64,000 bases of DNA, from the NCBI GenBank assembly GCA_026122225.1, contig JANEZZ010001676.1, positions 868,001 through 932,000 on the forward strand, written 5' to 3'. Positions 45,741 to 58,309 of this stretch are shown one piece after another (position 1 is the stretch's first letter; the number at the start of each line of letters is the position of its first letter). The translations under genes and the position numbers were made by a program. The stretch is from Heloderma charlesbogerti. Its lineage: Eukaryota > Chordata > Lepidosauria > Squamata > Helodermatidae. Under the pieces are notes generated by a model, which made no database searches, was not told the origin of the DNA, and was given only the letters and a program-made list of their open reading frames with translations.

Positions 45741-47355
45741 ATTTGTTGTTTTTAAATACAAACAAGACATTTTAAACAAAATAGACAATTTTTAATCAAA
45801 AAATGTTTTAAAATAAAAATGTGACACCTTTTGCATAAACAGAAATGAAACTTCTAAGAAAAAACATTTTGAAAACATAGAAGTTATTTGTTCTTTTACA
45901 ATCAAAAGCCCAGACCTGAGAATACTAGTTTTTCACAATTAGAAAAACAACAATCCTCATATTATCAATGGATTAAATGCTAGCATGTGGTATCAACTTT
46001 CCCCTGCTTGATGGAAAAAAATCTTCCGTTTGTCAGCCAGAAAGGTTTACTCTATTTATGGGGCAAACAAATGGCCAGCAATGAACAAATGACCAGCAAT
46101 GACATCCTTGACATGCTCAGGTTCGCAACTTGAGCATGCTAAGGAAGTCTACTGAGAAACAATGCAGCAGAAGTTGCCTTCTCTTTGTGCATGCACAACT
46201 CAGATGCCCTCTGCACTACACGGTCCTCCCCCGTTCTCCTCTTACAAACCATAAGCTTCAAAATTAGAAAGAAAACTAATTTTAAGTTGGACAGAAGAGT
46301 TGGACTGAGGGCCATCCTTAAGAAAAACACTAAAGCATCTAAATCCAGGAATGCTTCAGGAATGGTATACTTTACACTCTGTTTTCCAGCTCTAGTTTAA
46401 ATTTACTCCAATTTAAATTTGTAAACTGACAGAGCAATTTCAAGCAATCCCCTACGTATAACCGAACACAGCTAGTGATTCTGAACTCAAAATAGATTAA
46501 GTATTTGGGGGGTGGGGAGGAACCCATTTGGAGTGGATAAAATCTGGCCTTCGTACAAATTACAACACAATTAGATTTGCAGCTATCATATGGTTTCTGC
46601 AACTGCCTTGGGAATGAAAAATGCCAAGACGCTACTAATATAAAGATTCAATATATTGCATGTGGTAATAAAAAGCATTTTTCTCCTCCATATGCTGCGG
46701 AGAACATGTTACATCTGTATGGAAAAACCACAAAACCATTTCAGTTTCCAAACTAAGAAATGATTAAGGACCTCACGCTCCCATTTGCACTGAAACTGAG
46801 AATTTGCCCGGCTCAAGTGGAACCACTGAAACAAGAAAGGGAAAAGAATACTGTCTGGGTGAATAAAGCAAGAAGAATCTAGACATACGTTTGCAGTTAA
46901 GGCACAGAATAGACATTTGGGTATAATCCCAGTTGTGTTTTCCTTTCCTTCCAAATAAGACAGAATTCCCAGAAAAAAATCTGATCCCAGTGTCCCAAAG
47001 CCTTCCTGGGGAGAAATACTTTGTCCAGTTACGTCTTGCTGTAAATTATGACAGCCATGAAAAGAGATCTCCAGATTTCATGTACTTTACACAATATGAC
47101 CTGTTCTAAATCCAGTTATTGTTTGCAGAACTTGTACGCAGAGTAACTGTTGTCACAATCAGCAAGGACATCCCAAGTCCGAGCCTATCCCAGGGAAGAG
47201 GGAAAACAACCTTTTGTTGACAAATTATTACAGTATAGCCATTTCCCAAGTTTTCTAAAAGAAGCCAAAATGGAAACAATCCACCTGGAAATTCTTTAGC
47301 GCAAACCTGACTGAAACGATTGGGAGTTGCAAAAGAGGTGATGGAATTTTTTAAT
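45741..47355. other. BANP intron, single-copy texture
   Basis: AT-rich, with no repeats recognised. Frames at 46139-46954 have no domain. Confidence 0.4.
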
Positions 47356-47359
47356 CCAG

Positions 47360-47520
47360 AGAATCTGTTGCTTTAATACTTTTCTTGGGTGATGTTTTAT
47401 TGGATGTTAGGATTTTTTTTAAAGTGTGCTTTTATTGTTCAGTTTTTGTATTGTAAACTGCTCAGAAAGCTTTGCTAGAAATTGGTATGGAAATTTTATT
47501 TTTAAAAGATATTTTAAATG
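47360..47520 (+). mobile_element. L2-type LINE 3' tail
   Basis: The text gtattgtaaactgctcagaaa, gctttgctagaaattggtat and a following T/A-rich end match the L2-type 3' UTR also seen at 62690-62915. Confidence 0.6.
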
Positions 47521-49300
47521 TAGTGGAATAAGCACCCAAAAACTTCCCCTTTGGATTGTGCTCCAAATTGGCTTTATATGAAGCATCTCTTAAATCTGAC
47601 ATTGCATTAGCCATCAACTTGAGGGAATGAAAAATGGGAGCCAGAAAGATTCAGTGGAAGGAGAGCTGGATTTGGAACTGGCAGGCCTAAAAGCACAGAT
47701 AAGTCACCATCTCCCAGCCTGAGCTCCACATTTATGTAGGAAAATAATACTGTGGGTTCAAATGAGTTGTTTGGTGTGTTGTGGCTCAGACTCCACCTCT
47801 GTCTTGTACTCAGTCTTCTGAGCAGGTTACTTGTCCTTTGCCATGCTTCCCATGGCAGCCATTTTGTGGTGTGCCCACGACAGTTTCTCAAATTGCCAAA
47901 TGTACCCCCAGCCCAAAAGGGTTGCCTCCCCCTGGTTGAATGTATAGACCAATCAACTAAAGCTTTAATTTATAACTGATATTAATTGGTGGGTCTAAGA
48001 TTTAATAACCCACTTCCTTATTTTTTTACACAAAGATAGTTCTCTTAATTATGTAACAGAGATTGAAAAGGACAATATTCCCAAAGTGATTTCCTAAAAA
48101 AAAAAAAAGTTCATTCAGTTGTAAATTACTTCATATTTCCTTCAGCATCTCAGAAAGGTGCCTATATTAAGGTTTTGGTATTTTGCACATTTAATTTATT
48201 AGTAAGTCCATGGGCACATGATTAATTAACTAAAATTCTTAGCTGACAACTGGTAAGGAATAATAGCGACCCACCTCACAGGGCTGTGAGGGCAAATACA
48301 AGACATAGTTAAAGGCTATTGGAATTATAGATGGCAGTAATCAAGTCTACAACTCTCTAGGAAATTCTCAGTTTATGAAAATCCCCTTTCCAGTCAACTC
48401 TGTCATTACTAAGGCCGCTCATATTTTTATGAGTATTTGACATATGGGACTTTCTATGAGATTTTGATATTTTTATAATACAGTTCATCTGCTTCAGTTT
48501 TGGCTTCTGCCTTCCATTCTCTACATAGAGTGATAGCTGCCCTGTGGCTTCTTTCTCATTTGTGTTCATGCTCTCTGTCACTCCCTCCACCAAATTCTGC
48601 ACAAAAACTTCTTGACATGTATCCTTAATAAAACTCAATAAATATGTTTTTAAAAGAAAGAAAAACCATTGCTTGAATCAATTCAACAAGCTAAAGAAAT
48701 GTATCCCTATGTGCATTTTTCACATGAATTGACATAATTTGCATGTAATAAAATAAACCAAATACTAGCTTATCAAATATAGAACTTTGGTTTTGGCAAG
48801 GACCAATATTGTGACAGACAGAGGCCACACATCTGGGGTAAATGAGTAGGGCTTTGAGCAGGGGAATACAGCCAGAGGCCATGAGGCAAGGACACAAGAA
48901 GAACTTCTCTAGCTGAGCACTTAAACCTTTTCTCAAACACTGACTGTGCTCTTTCAAATGTGTCCTCACTGTGCATTATGGCTGCCAGTTACATGGAATA
49001 TGTACAATGCACCATGGAGCCAATCTGCCTTTTGGGCTTATTTGGCCAGCAGAATACTACTGAAGTCACGGGAACTTCAGCACACATCACTGGATGCATG
49101 ATTGCAGCCTTAATGTAGAATAAGGGTACCTATTCTGTTGAAAGCTAGAGAATGTGTCATCACTTTTGCTAAGAAATGCACGCCTTTGTGTGGAAAAAAC
49201 TAGCTGTAAGTAATGTTTACAAGGCACACACTATGTAATGAACCTTTGACGACCCTTGGTATTTCTGTACCGAGTTCAAAGTTTGCCACAGTGTTAATTC
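47521..49300. other. BANP intron, single-copy texture
   Basis: Nothing recognised. The frame 48357-48638 minus lacks a domain. Confidence 0.4.
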
Positions 49301-49380
49301 CCACTGATGTACAAACGTATTGTCATTCTGTGGAGATAATTGTGCTTTGCTTCTAATGACATTTACTGTGTTCTTTTCAG

Positions 49381-49520
49381 GGGCCCACACAGGCTTTCAC
49401 TACACTCATTACATGCTTTATTTACAAAGAATTCCTTTGATTGCAGTGCCAAGTTCCACAGAGGTTGATGCCCTTCTTGAAATGATTAGAGATCGGTGGG
49501 GTTTCACAATGGAAGAGTAG
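49381..49520 (+). CDS. unidentified exon-like frame with 3' splice-site signal
   Basis: A pyrimidine-rich tract (actgtgttcttttcag) ends at 49380 and is followed by 140 nt open in one frame to TAG at 49518-49520. The peptide runs GAHTGFHYTHYM, LQRIPLIAVPSSTEVD, ALLEMIRDRWGFTMEE, with an amphipathic-looking protein-like end. The first minimal AATAAA downstream is near 50277. I do not recognise the protein. It lies on the opposite strand to BANP, inside its large intron, so it would be a nested gene's last exon, an old retrocopy piece or chance. Open length alone (66 codons including intron) is weak evidence. Confidence 0.2.
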
Positions 49521-51155
49521 GGCCCTTGCCTTTGACATTCAAGGATTAATTGCTAGTCTATCAAGACATGCAGAAAAAGTTATGGAAGGCCCATATGGTG
49601 TGGGGGTAACAGAGGGTTACAGGAACATATAAGGTTGGTCACCAGGAATGAGGAAACAGTGGCTGGTGAGCATACAGGTTTAAGATGGTTTCACTTCCAG
49701 GTCTGGAAGGAGGATCACAAGGTGCATCTTACAGACAAAGATAAAACTCCACCTATGGAATTTTCCCCAAAGTGGAACTACCTCATTCTATGACATATCA
49801 CCACAGGGATTTTATGTGCTCCTTTTAGGTCAGAGAGAAATATAATACATGTAAGAGAAATATAATCCCTGCAGCTTGAATGTTCTACAATGCATTTCAA
49901 ACATTCTCTAGCTTTTGGTAGGTACCCTAATTCTACAGAACAATCCTCCTTCCAGTGATATATGCTGATATTTCAGTGATTTCAGTGGTATTGTAGCAGC
50001 CAAATATGCTGAAAAGACAGGCAGGTTCCAATGAGTGGTACAAATCTCATGTAACCAACAGCCATTATGCACAGCAAGAAACCATTTGAGAGAGTACAGC
50101 TAGTGTCTGCAAAAGGTTTAAGAGCTCAGCTAAGTGATGTCCATCTTGTGTCTGGAAGATGAAAAACCTCTAAAAAGTTTTAGACATGATCCCTTGAGTT
50201 TATCTTCCTGTCTTTCCCATTAGAATATCTGTAAGATATATTCACATTTATGAAGATAACCTAGGGATTAGTATCCAATAAAAAATGCCAGTATCTAGGT
50301 ACCAATGTAGATGGAAGAAAATTAATCAATTCTTCAGAGGCTACTAAAGCCTAAAAAGCAGAACTGTGATGAATGATCCACAGAAGGGGAGATGAAAATC
50401 CAGACAAAGGTTGTTCCTTCCCATCAAGCAGGGTCAATGTTATTGTTGAGCAATGCACGTCGCAACCTATTTCGTCATAGTGTGTAAATATAGGCCTGAT
50501 ATATGGTTTGTTAGATTTATAGACTGGCGAAAAACCGAAGCCCTGATGCTGATGTGATATTATGTTGTGCATTTTAAAAAGAGACATTCAGACTTAAAAA
50601 AGAGAAGTTCAAACAACATCGTGGATTTGTTTGGCAGGATCTGCTTAAACGGTGCATTCTAAAAGACAAGGGCAGTTAGCCTCAAGTGCATGCAGGATTC
50701 CCTGTTCTCTACACACTGGAAGTGCAATAGGAAACATCTGGGCATGAGCAATGCATTTTTGTAAAAACCTTTTTTTTCTTCATTTTCCAAGGCAATTACT
50801 ATTACATTACTACATTAATAGGTCAATCGGAAATGATTAATATCTTTTGTGAACAAAGAATTTTACCAGATTGGACAATGTACATGAGAGATATTATATT
50901 ATTTTTAAAGTTAACTTGAAATGTTGTTTTGATAAGTTATAAGTTGTTTTCTTCCTTGGTACTGACATCCATTTATTTCATTAAAAAATTCTAAAAAAAA
51001 ACCAGCACCTCAAGTCATCTTCAATACTTCTGGCATGGAAAGTAAAACTATTCTCATTTTACAGAAGAGAAGACAAATTGAGAAACAAGGATTTGCTCAA
51101 AACTACCCAGTGAGTATGGGTCAAACTCTGACCCCACACACACAACCCAGTGCAC
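49521..51155. other. BANP intron, single-copy texture
   Basis: No repeats or exons recognised. Confidence 0.4.
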
Positions 51156-51159
51156 AAGA

Positions 51160-51410
51160 TTAAACAACCTATGGTTTGCTAACCATGGGGTGTTTGGGAA
51201 TACGTGGGGGCGAGCGTGCTGGATCCTAACCGTCCAAACCTGGAACTCTGGGTTGTTGAGGGAGAAACAACTCAATGATGTAACCCATGGTTTGTTCTTT
51301 GGTTAAATCTCTGGGTTGTTTCTCCCTCAACAACCCAGAGTTCTGGGTTCAGACATAACAGAGAACAACCTGGATTGTTTAGCGCACTGGAAGTATGCGA
51401 GTGGTCAGGA
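51160..51410. mobile_element. palindromic MITE with 28-bp perfect inverted repeat
   Basis: Bases 51244-51271 and 51315-51342 are exact reverse complements (28 of 28), with a 43-base spacer. The sequence around them (acccatggtttg, aaacaacctatggtttgc) recalls the type E elements at 17014 and 62382. The outer ends are not clear. Confidence 0.6.
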
Positions 51411-53020
51411 GCCAGCATGCTCCCATGCTCTCCCAAACGATGCACTGTTTGTAAACTGTGGGTTTTTTGTTGCATGAGAACCAGATCACTGTCTTGGACT
51501 AGCTTAAACAATTTAACAAAGTATTTCTTCATTCTAATGTGGATTTTAAAAAATCATTTACTGATATAGCAGAATGTACTATGATCCTCACTCTTCCATC
51601 TCTGCAACCTTCTTATGGGACAGATCCACTATACTTTAAAAAATAAATCTAGAAAACAGATTTGCTAATGACCATTCCAAACGTCCATGGCTGAACCAAG
51701 GTTTGAACTAGTACATTTTACACCGTAACTTGATGTACTAGCTACAGATCAGTGCTAGCATCTCTATACAAATTATTTGGATGACAATTTTGCCTGTATG
51801 CAAAAACGTGCTTTTGCTCGTTGGGGAATATTTTGAATAAATAGGCTAAAACCATAATAGATCATGTACATAATACAAAAAAAATACATAAAAATACATA
51901 AAAAAATTGAAGCAGCATCTTGTAGTCATTGGTAGTTATTTGCTTTTCACCTGTACTTTAACTGCAGCACCTTTTGGTCTGTGGGAAGTTAATATAGGAA
52001 CTGAGGTGGGAGGATGAATAGTTCCACCTATGATAGGCAAGTGTTCTTTTGTGCCTTCTATTTCTATATGATTATAAGGGGGGGGGGGCAATTTATTGCC
52101 CAAGAGGGAAGAAAAGCCTTTTGAGGCTCATCTTAAAAGATGAAGCTTTGTTTATTCACTAATTTGATTGCAATATGAGGGTTCCAGCCAAGGGAAACAG
52201 GGCGATGAAACTGACCCATTAAACCAAGAGAGAGGGTTCCAGTCTGGGTTGTTAAGGGTGGAACTCGTGCTAAATTATGTGCTATTAAACAGACATGCAA
52301 TGGGTGTGACAGTCTTAAACTTTCTCAGAAACTATGAATTAGGCATAGCTGAGATATAAAGGATCAGGGTGAAAGAGCCACTGGGGAAAGAAGAGGGGAA
52401 ATATTTGGAGTGTTAACTTTTCAAAAACTTTTATATAAATTATGTTTTTTCACTTGATTATATCTACCAGTCTCTACTTCTCCAAAAGAGCACATGACAT
52501 TAGGAGTAACCAAAACAAGTTTGCTATGGAATGGGAGGTGCATTTTTTAAAAGTTGGTTTTGTTTTGAATTCTATTAGATAACACACAGAATGGACCACT
52601 GAATGCCAAAGCAAAGAAATGAAGCCGCTGATCTCCTGCACATTTCTCCCCATTTATTCATTCTGCAAGAACAAAATGGAATGCCTGGGAAATGCTTCAA
52701 GGCTGGTTTATAATTCTTAGCTGCCACAGCTAAATAATAGAGAGAGCCCACAAAACTCGAGGTCTTAAAAAGAAAACTCAAGAGGAGATGTGGAAAGAGG
52801 CCATCTAGTCCCAACCCTTGCCAAGGCATGGCAACCCAACAACCCACCCATCTCTAAATCAACCCACTCTATCTAAACCCCAGTGCCAGAGCAGGAGCAG
52901 TGAAAACAAAGTACAAATTACCCCAGGTGGACCAAAGCCATACCTTGAAGGAGAAGGTGGCCCCACTCGCACCAGATCACTGCCAATCAGACCTGAGGGG
53001 GAATTTTTTTTTAGGCAACA
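51411..53020. other. BANP intron; poly-G run at 52079-52089
   Basis: Single-copy texture apart from the G run. Nothing else recognised. Confidence 0.4.
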
Positions 53021-53030
53021 AGGTTTAGAC

Positions 53031-54619
53031 CAGGGATGGGCCACTTATTTATTTATTTATTTATTTATTTCATTTCTATACCGCCCAATAGCCGAAGCTC
53101 TCTGGGCGGTTCACAAAAACTAAAACCAAACAACACACAATAAAACAATTTAAAATATATAGAACATTAAAACCACAATATAACAATACAACCACAATAA
53201 AACCTAGCAGCAGTGCAGGAGTTTAAAATACAGATTTAAAACAGCAAAGATAAAAATTTAGAAAGCTAAAATACCTGGGAAAATAAAAAGGTCTTCACCT
53301 GGTGCCGAAAGGAGTACAATGTAGGCGCCAGGCGAACCTCACTAGGGAGCTCATTCCAGAGCCGGGGTGCCACAACAGAAAAAGCCCTCCTCCTAGTAGC
53401 CACCCGCCTCACTTCCTTTGGCAGGGGCTCACGGAGAAGGGTCGCTGATGATGATCTTAAGGTCCGGGCAGGCACATATGGGAGGAGGCGATCCTTCAGG
53501 TAACCTGGCCCCAAGCCGTTAAGGGCTTTGAACGTTAACACCAGCAATTTGAATCGGGCCCGGAAATGGACTGGCAGCCAGTGCAGCTGGAAAAGTACTG
53601 GCGTAATATGAGCTCGCAGGCCAGTCCCTGTTAACAATCTTGCTGCCCTATTTTGGACCAGCTGAAGTTTCCGGACCGTTTTCAAAGGCAGCCCCACGTA
53701 TAACGCATTGCAGTAATCCAGACGAGAAGTTATCAGAGCATGGATAACTGTAGCTAGGCTATCTCTGTCCAGATAAGGGCGTAGTTGGTATACCAGCCTA
53801 AGCTGATAAAAAGTGCTCCGTGCCACTGAGTTCACCTGTGCCTCAAGTGACAGTTCTGGATCCAAGAGCACCCCCAAACTACGAACCTGATCCTTTAGGG
53901 GGAGTGCAACCCCCTCCAGAACAGGTTGAATATCACCTAGCCGGGCAGACGAACCACCCACTAACAGTACCTCCGTCTTGTCTGGATTGAGTTTCAGTTT
54001 ATTAGCCCTCATCCAGTCCATTACCGTGTCCAGGCACTGGTTCAGAACAGCCACTGCCTCACCTGGTTTTGATGAGAAAGAGAGGTAGAGCTGGGTGTCA
54101 TCCGCATATTGATGACACCTCAGCCCACACCTCCGGATAACCTCCCCCAGAGGTTTCATGTAGATGTTAAACAGCATGGGGGATAGAATAGAGCCCTGTG
54201 GAACCCCATGGCACAATTGCCATGGCACAGAGCAATAATCCCCCAGCACCACCTTCTGGAATCGGCCATCCAAGTAGGAGCGGAACCACTGTAGTGCAGT
54301 GCCTCGTACTCCCAACCCAGACAACCTATCCAGAAGGATACCATGGTCGATGGTATCGAAAGCCGCTGAGAGGTCCAGGAGAATCAACAGGGTCGCACTC
54401 CCCCTGTCCCTCTCCCGGCAGAGGTCATCCCACAGGGCGACCAAGGCAGTTTCCGTTCCAAAACCAGGCCTGAAGCCAGATTCACTGAAGCACTTCTGTC
54501 ACCCGTCCCTGCTGCTTTGTCTCACAATTCCCACCAACCCTAGCCAGCATAGCCAATGGTGAGGAATCATGGGAGTTATAGGCCAAAAGATCTGGAGGGC
54601 CACAAGTTGCCCACCCCTG
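53031..54619. mobile_element. hAT-like MITE (type B) with perfect 8-bp duplication, split by a LINE
   Basis: The 8-bp duplication gtttagac is exact at 53023-53030 and 54620-54627. The ends cagggatgggccac and gttgcccacccctg are inverted terminal repeats. The right arm (about 54496-54619) keeps the usual interior (cacaattcccacc, gccagcatagccaatgg, atgggagttatagg). The left arm is only about 14 bases long before the LINE tail starts, so the LINE landed next to the left terminal repeat. Confidence 0.88.
53045..54495 (-). mobile_element. L2-type LINE with uninterrupted 392-codon RT frame
   Basis: The minus frame 53266-54444 is open throughout; homology extends upstream to about 54495 (SGFRPGFGTETA). 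Motifs in order: LLILLDLSAAFDTIDHGIL, LQWFRSYLDGR, HGVPQGSILSPMLFNIYMK, CHQYADDTQLYLSF (catalytic YADD), ANKLKLNPDKTEVLLVGG, SRLDYCNALYVGLPLKTVRK, WLPVHFRARFKLL, FSVVAPRLWNELP and the natural end HQVKTFLFSQVF. The 3' UTR at 53045-53265 ends in (tttat)n on the plus strand. The endonuclease and first part of RT are missing. The lack of stops makes this the youngest-looking LINE in the window. Confidence 0.94.
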
Positions 54620-54627
54620 GTTTAGAC

Positions 54628-55510
54628 ATACGTAGAGCACAGCTGAAATTTTACATTATCTGTCTTTAGTTATGACAGTTCCTGATGGAAGAGAAAGAGG
54701 AGGAAAGAATGTGAAGGTTTTATGGCCGAAGTGATCACATTATGCCAGTACTGTGCCGTCTGTACTGGCTGCCCATCTGTTTCTGGGACCAATGTGGTAT
54801 TGCTATTCTCAACCATTTAGTGTAGGATGGGCTACAATTCAAAAGAGACACGAATGACTTTCATTCAAGTGATTGATAATACTTAGAATTTACATATAAA
54901 TATATTATGATGACCCTAGTACATACGTGTGCCATAAAGCAGCTTGCAGTGAAAGATAGTTGGAAAAATTTTCTTCATCCACCCTACACTGCCCTGGTTG
55001 GCTGTGCATGGTCACCCACAAGTGCCTCAGTTGGCAAAACCGCACCCAGAAACATCCAGTACTGATCTACAAAAAACCCCTGCATGACAGTCAGTACAGA
55101 ACAGATAGTCGCATGTGCAAAGCGTTTATGGCACAGGCTGACTAGATTAGACTGAATATATTTCTAGTAAGACTTAGTATTTGTACAAAACGGAAGGCAA
55201 AAGAATCACTGCTACCTAAGTGAAATTAGCTAACAACTTCCACTGTTCCAGAACAGGCCACCTCCATTTTCTACACATGTGTACAATGGATGTGTCTTCC
55301 CATGCTGCCCCACAAGGTAACACTGTGATTTCACTTTCCCCTGTTGATGCTTCTCCACATACTGCCACTCCCCCAAGTTCTGCTTGGCAAGCACTTTAAG
55401 AATCCATGCGCTAGAAACTCTGCACAGCCCACACACTGAAGCAGGGCAGGAGAAAACAAAATCCTCTCTCACCCAACCTGTACTGAAATGCTTACAAGCA
55501 CATTTATGGA
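54628..55510. other. BANP intron, single-copy texture
   Basis: Short frames only; nothing recognised. Confidence 0.4.
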
Positions 55511-55516
55511 TTTAGG

Positions 55517-55606
55517 CTGCAGTCCTGTACACACTTGCCTGGGAGTAAATCCCACTGAATTTAATGGGACTTATTTCTGAGTAGACATACATAGGATTGC
55601 AGTCTT
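55517..55606. repeat. short squamate MITE, type D, best copy
   Basis: The left arm ggctgcagtcctgtacacac and right arm catacataggattgcagtc are inverted. Between them are cctgggagtaaatcccactg and aatgggacttatttctgag. Same family as 6830 and 36340. Confidence 0.75.
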
Positions 55607-56090
55607 TCATTGCTCACAGCACATTGCTTTATGGTGTCCCTAACTTTTTTCACTAAATGGTAAATTAATTATGTGAACAGGGATGGGTGATGTAGTAGAA
55701 AAGATGAGAGATTTCAAAGCTACTACACCATTCTTATGAAGTAAAATATTTTGATAGTATTAGATTGAAAACCAATAGCAGTTCAAATACAGTTGCAGCC
55801 AGTGCAAGAAAACAGATATATTTCTGGTGCAGTTACGATTAAACGCCAATGTGAAAGGGCAAAATGGCTACTTGATGGTTCCATTTAATCTTAAAAAGGA
55901 GACAGAGATAAAAGGGATAAGCTGTGTGAAAATGTGCATGTTTTTAAAACCACCTGCTTTTAAAAAGTACTTTTAAAAACAAAAATAATCCAACACATAT
56001 TGCTAACAAGTTAAGGGCAACCATTAGAGGAACGGAGGCAATGTTTGTGCACTGGGATGTGTCTGAAGTACAAAAGCACATATAACCCTT
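55607..56090. other. BANP intron, single-copy texture
   Basis: AT-rich; nothing recognised. Confidence 0.4.
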
Positions 56091-56101
56091 ACAGTATACA
56101 T

Positions 56102-56488
56102 CAGGGGTGCAAACTGTGCAGCCTGTGTGCCGCATGCATCTCACCAAGCAGTTTCTGAGAGCCTGCCAGAGGCCCACCACCTCTCCCCGCATCTGCCATG
56201 GCAGTGGCACTGCCTATCCCTTCTCTCCGATCTCTGATGAGAGATCAGAGATAAGCCAGAGATTCCCTTGCTAGCACTATAAATGGCTTGGCGAGCCACA
56301 CGCACTGCATGTTTTGCACCCCTGGCATATACGATGAGGAGCATTTGTGGTTTGGCAGTTCAAACACAATCCAGTGTACAGACATTTCCCAGCTTGTGTG
56401 CGTGCTTGTATGTATGCATGTGTGCACATGTGTGGCCCCTGGCGCAGCCCGATGCAGCCCCTGAGGCTATAAAGGTTGCATACCCCTG
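56102..56488. mobile_element. hAT-like palindromic element(s)
   Basis: The left end caggggtgcaaactgtgcag has two possible partners: tgcatgttttgcacccctg ending 56324, and aaaggttgcatacccctg ending 56488. Flanks gtatacat (56094-56101) and gtatatgt (56489-56496) match at six of eight bases, favouring the outer end. It may be two overlapping copies. Frames across it are chance. Confidence 0.55.
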
Positions 56489-58300
56489 GTATATGTCTAA
56501 CTCCACCCTGCAGATAGGATCAGCTATATGTTTGGACAGAGATAAGGGGTATCTCAAAGAAAGGCACTCCTTTTTCCAAGGATGCTTCCTGAGCTACAAG
56601 GCATGGGAAAAGACAGCTGCTGCTGGGACATGTCCTCCAGAAAGGCATATATTTTCTGTGCAAAGCTGTAACACTGGAAAATGCCAGCTCAGCCTAGGAA
56701 AACCAGCCTCCTTACTCCAATCTCAAATATCTCCTGTATGTTGCCATTTCCTATCTGCAAAAGACACTCCAAACAGACTCAGTGTTTGGAATCAATCCCA
56801 CAAAACACAGACCTAAAGTCAGAACAGCTATACTAAATTTAGAGTGACCAAGTGTCCAACCTTATGGAGGACAGCCCTCTGTTTTGGAGAGCTGACAGAG
56901 GACAGTCCTCTGTTTGAAGGACTGTCCAGACCAAGTCTAGTTTAAAGTCAAAGAATCCTAAGACGGGAGAGAAGCAGAGGCCTTGAATTTGCCCATCCAC
57001 AGTTAGCACCCAGACAGCAGACTGAGTGGGCACACAAGTCACCTGATCAGTCTTCTCCACTATGCTGAGACGTACTGTATTTTTCTTTCCGTAACAGTTA
57101 TTCTTTCTAAATTTGCACCTATACATAAAAATTTTCATCTGCCTATATTATGCAAATTGGTGTCATTTTGTCCTCTTTTTTGTCAACATCTAAGTGGCCA
57201 TCCTATAAATTCCTACTTATCTTTAAATGTAAGGTCAGCTGCCCTGTTCATTCAAGCACTGTAAGAGTAGATGACACTTCAACCACTTACATCTACAGCC
57301 TGTTTGCTTTGTTGAGCCAATTAGATGGCAACATCTCACATTATTAGAAAGTTGCTAAAAAAAAAAAAATGTGGATGCCAGTGCTGGCAGAATTATAGCA
57401 GACTTGTCAGTGGCTTTTAACTAAAGGAAAATTAAACTCAGAGGAGAAGCTGAGCATTAAAACCACTGATATGATCTTGCTTTCCCTAGATCTCAAGAAT
57501 TATTCATTATTCTGTTAAAACAGGCAAAGAACATTTTGCAAAACTACTTGACTGTTGCAAGATGAGTTATACTGACCCAATGCCTTTGGTGAAATGCTGG
57601 CAGCACTGTTGTGCTGGCTAGAACTGCGGCTGTAAAACAAATGCTGTGTAAATCAAAACATACTCATAAACCCCACAGAAGGCTGGCTAGAGAAAAGCTG
57701 GTCCTCACCCACATGGATGATGCTTACTGACTGCATATGCCAGATAGACCGCTGTACATTAAAAGCCTGCGGTCAACAGCATCTGCAAAGCAGTGGGGTT
57801 TTGTTGTTGTTGTTGGGTTTGTTAGTTCTTTACAAAGAGTTTGGGATGTAGGACTTTGTTTTGTTTTTTTAAAGAAAAGTCCTACATGGTTCTCCAGGGA
57901 AGGGAGAGCAGCTACACCTAACAAGTCTTTGTTCATAAATCAATGACTCTTGCATGTAATGCCTTGCTCATTTTAGCATATGACCAACTCCAAATCCAAT
58001 TCATCCTTCATTTCCTTCTTATGGTTCCCTCATTCTTGCTAGCCTGTAAAAGTACTTTCCCACATCTTCATGGATTGTAAATCCCACTTCTCAGACTCTG
58101 CTCCATTTTTATACACCATTTCTCTCTGATACCTTTTGAATCTGTTTTTAATGGAGACTTCTGTCTAATTCCCACTCTTTGCACAGGAGTCCAATATATT
58201 AGGCTCAGCTAGATCAACAGAGGCAGCTCCATGTTTTTAACCACAGAACTGTCCTAACCATGTAGGAAAAGGAGGGGAGGTAAGTCTGATTTTATAAAGA
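56489..58300. other. BANP intron; (GTT)n near 57796-57815
   Basis: Single-copy texture with an A-run at 57358-57369 and a short (gtt)n tract. Frames at 56283-56816 and 56839-57138 show no domain. Confidence 0.4.
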
Positions 58301-58309
58301 AAAGGAGCA

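Noticed and set aside
56283..56816. 177-codon plus-strand frame as a gene
   Set aside because: Its first part is hAT-like palindromic sequence and (TG)n-rich DNA; the rest has no recognisable domain.
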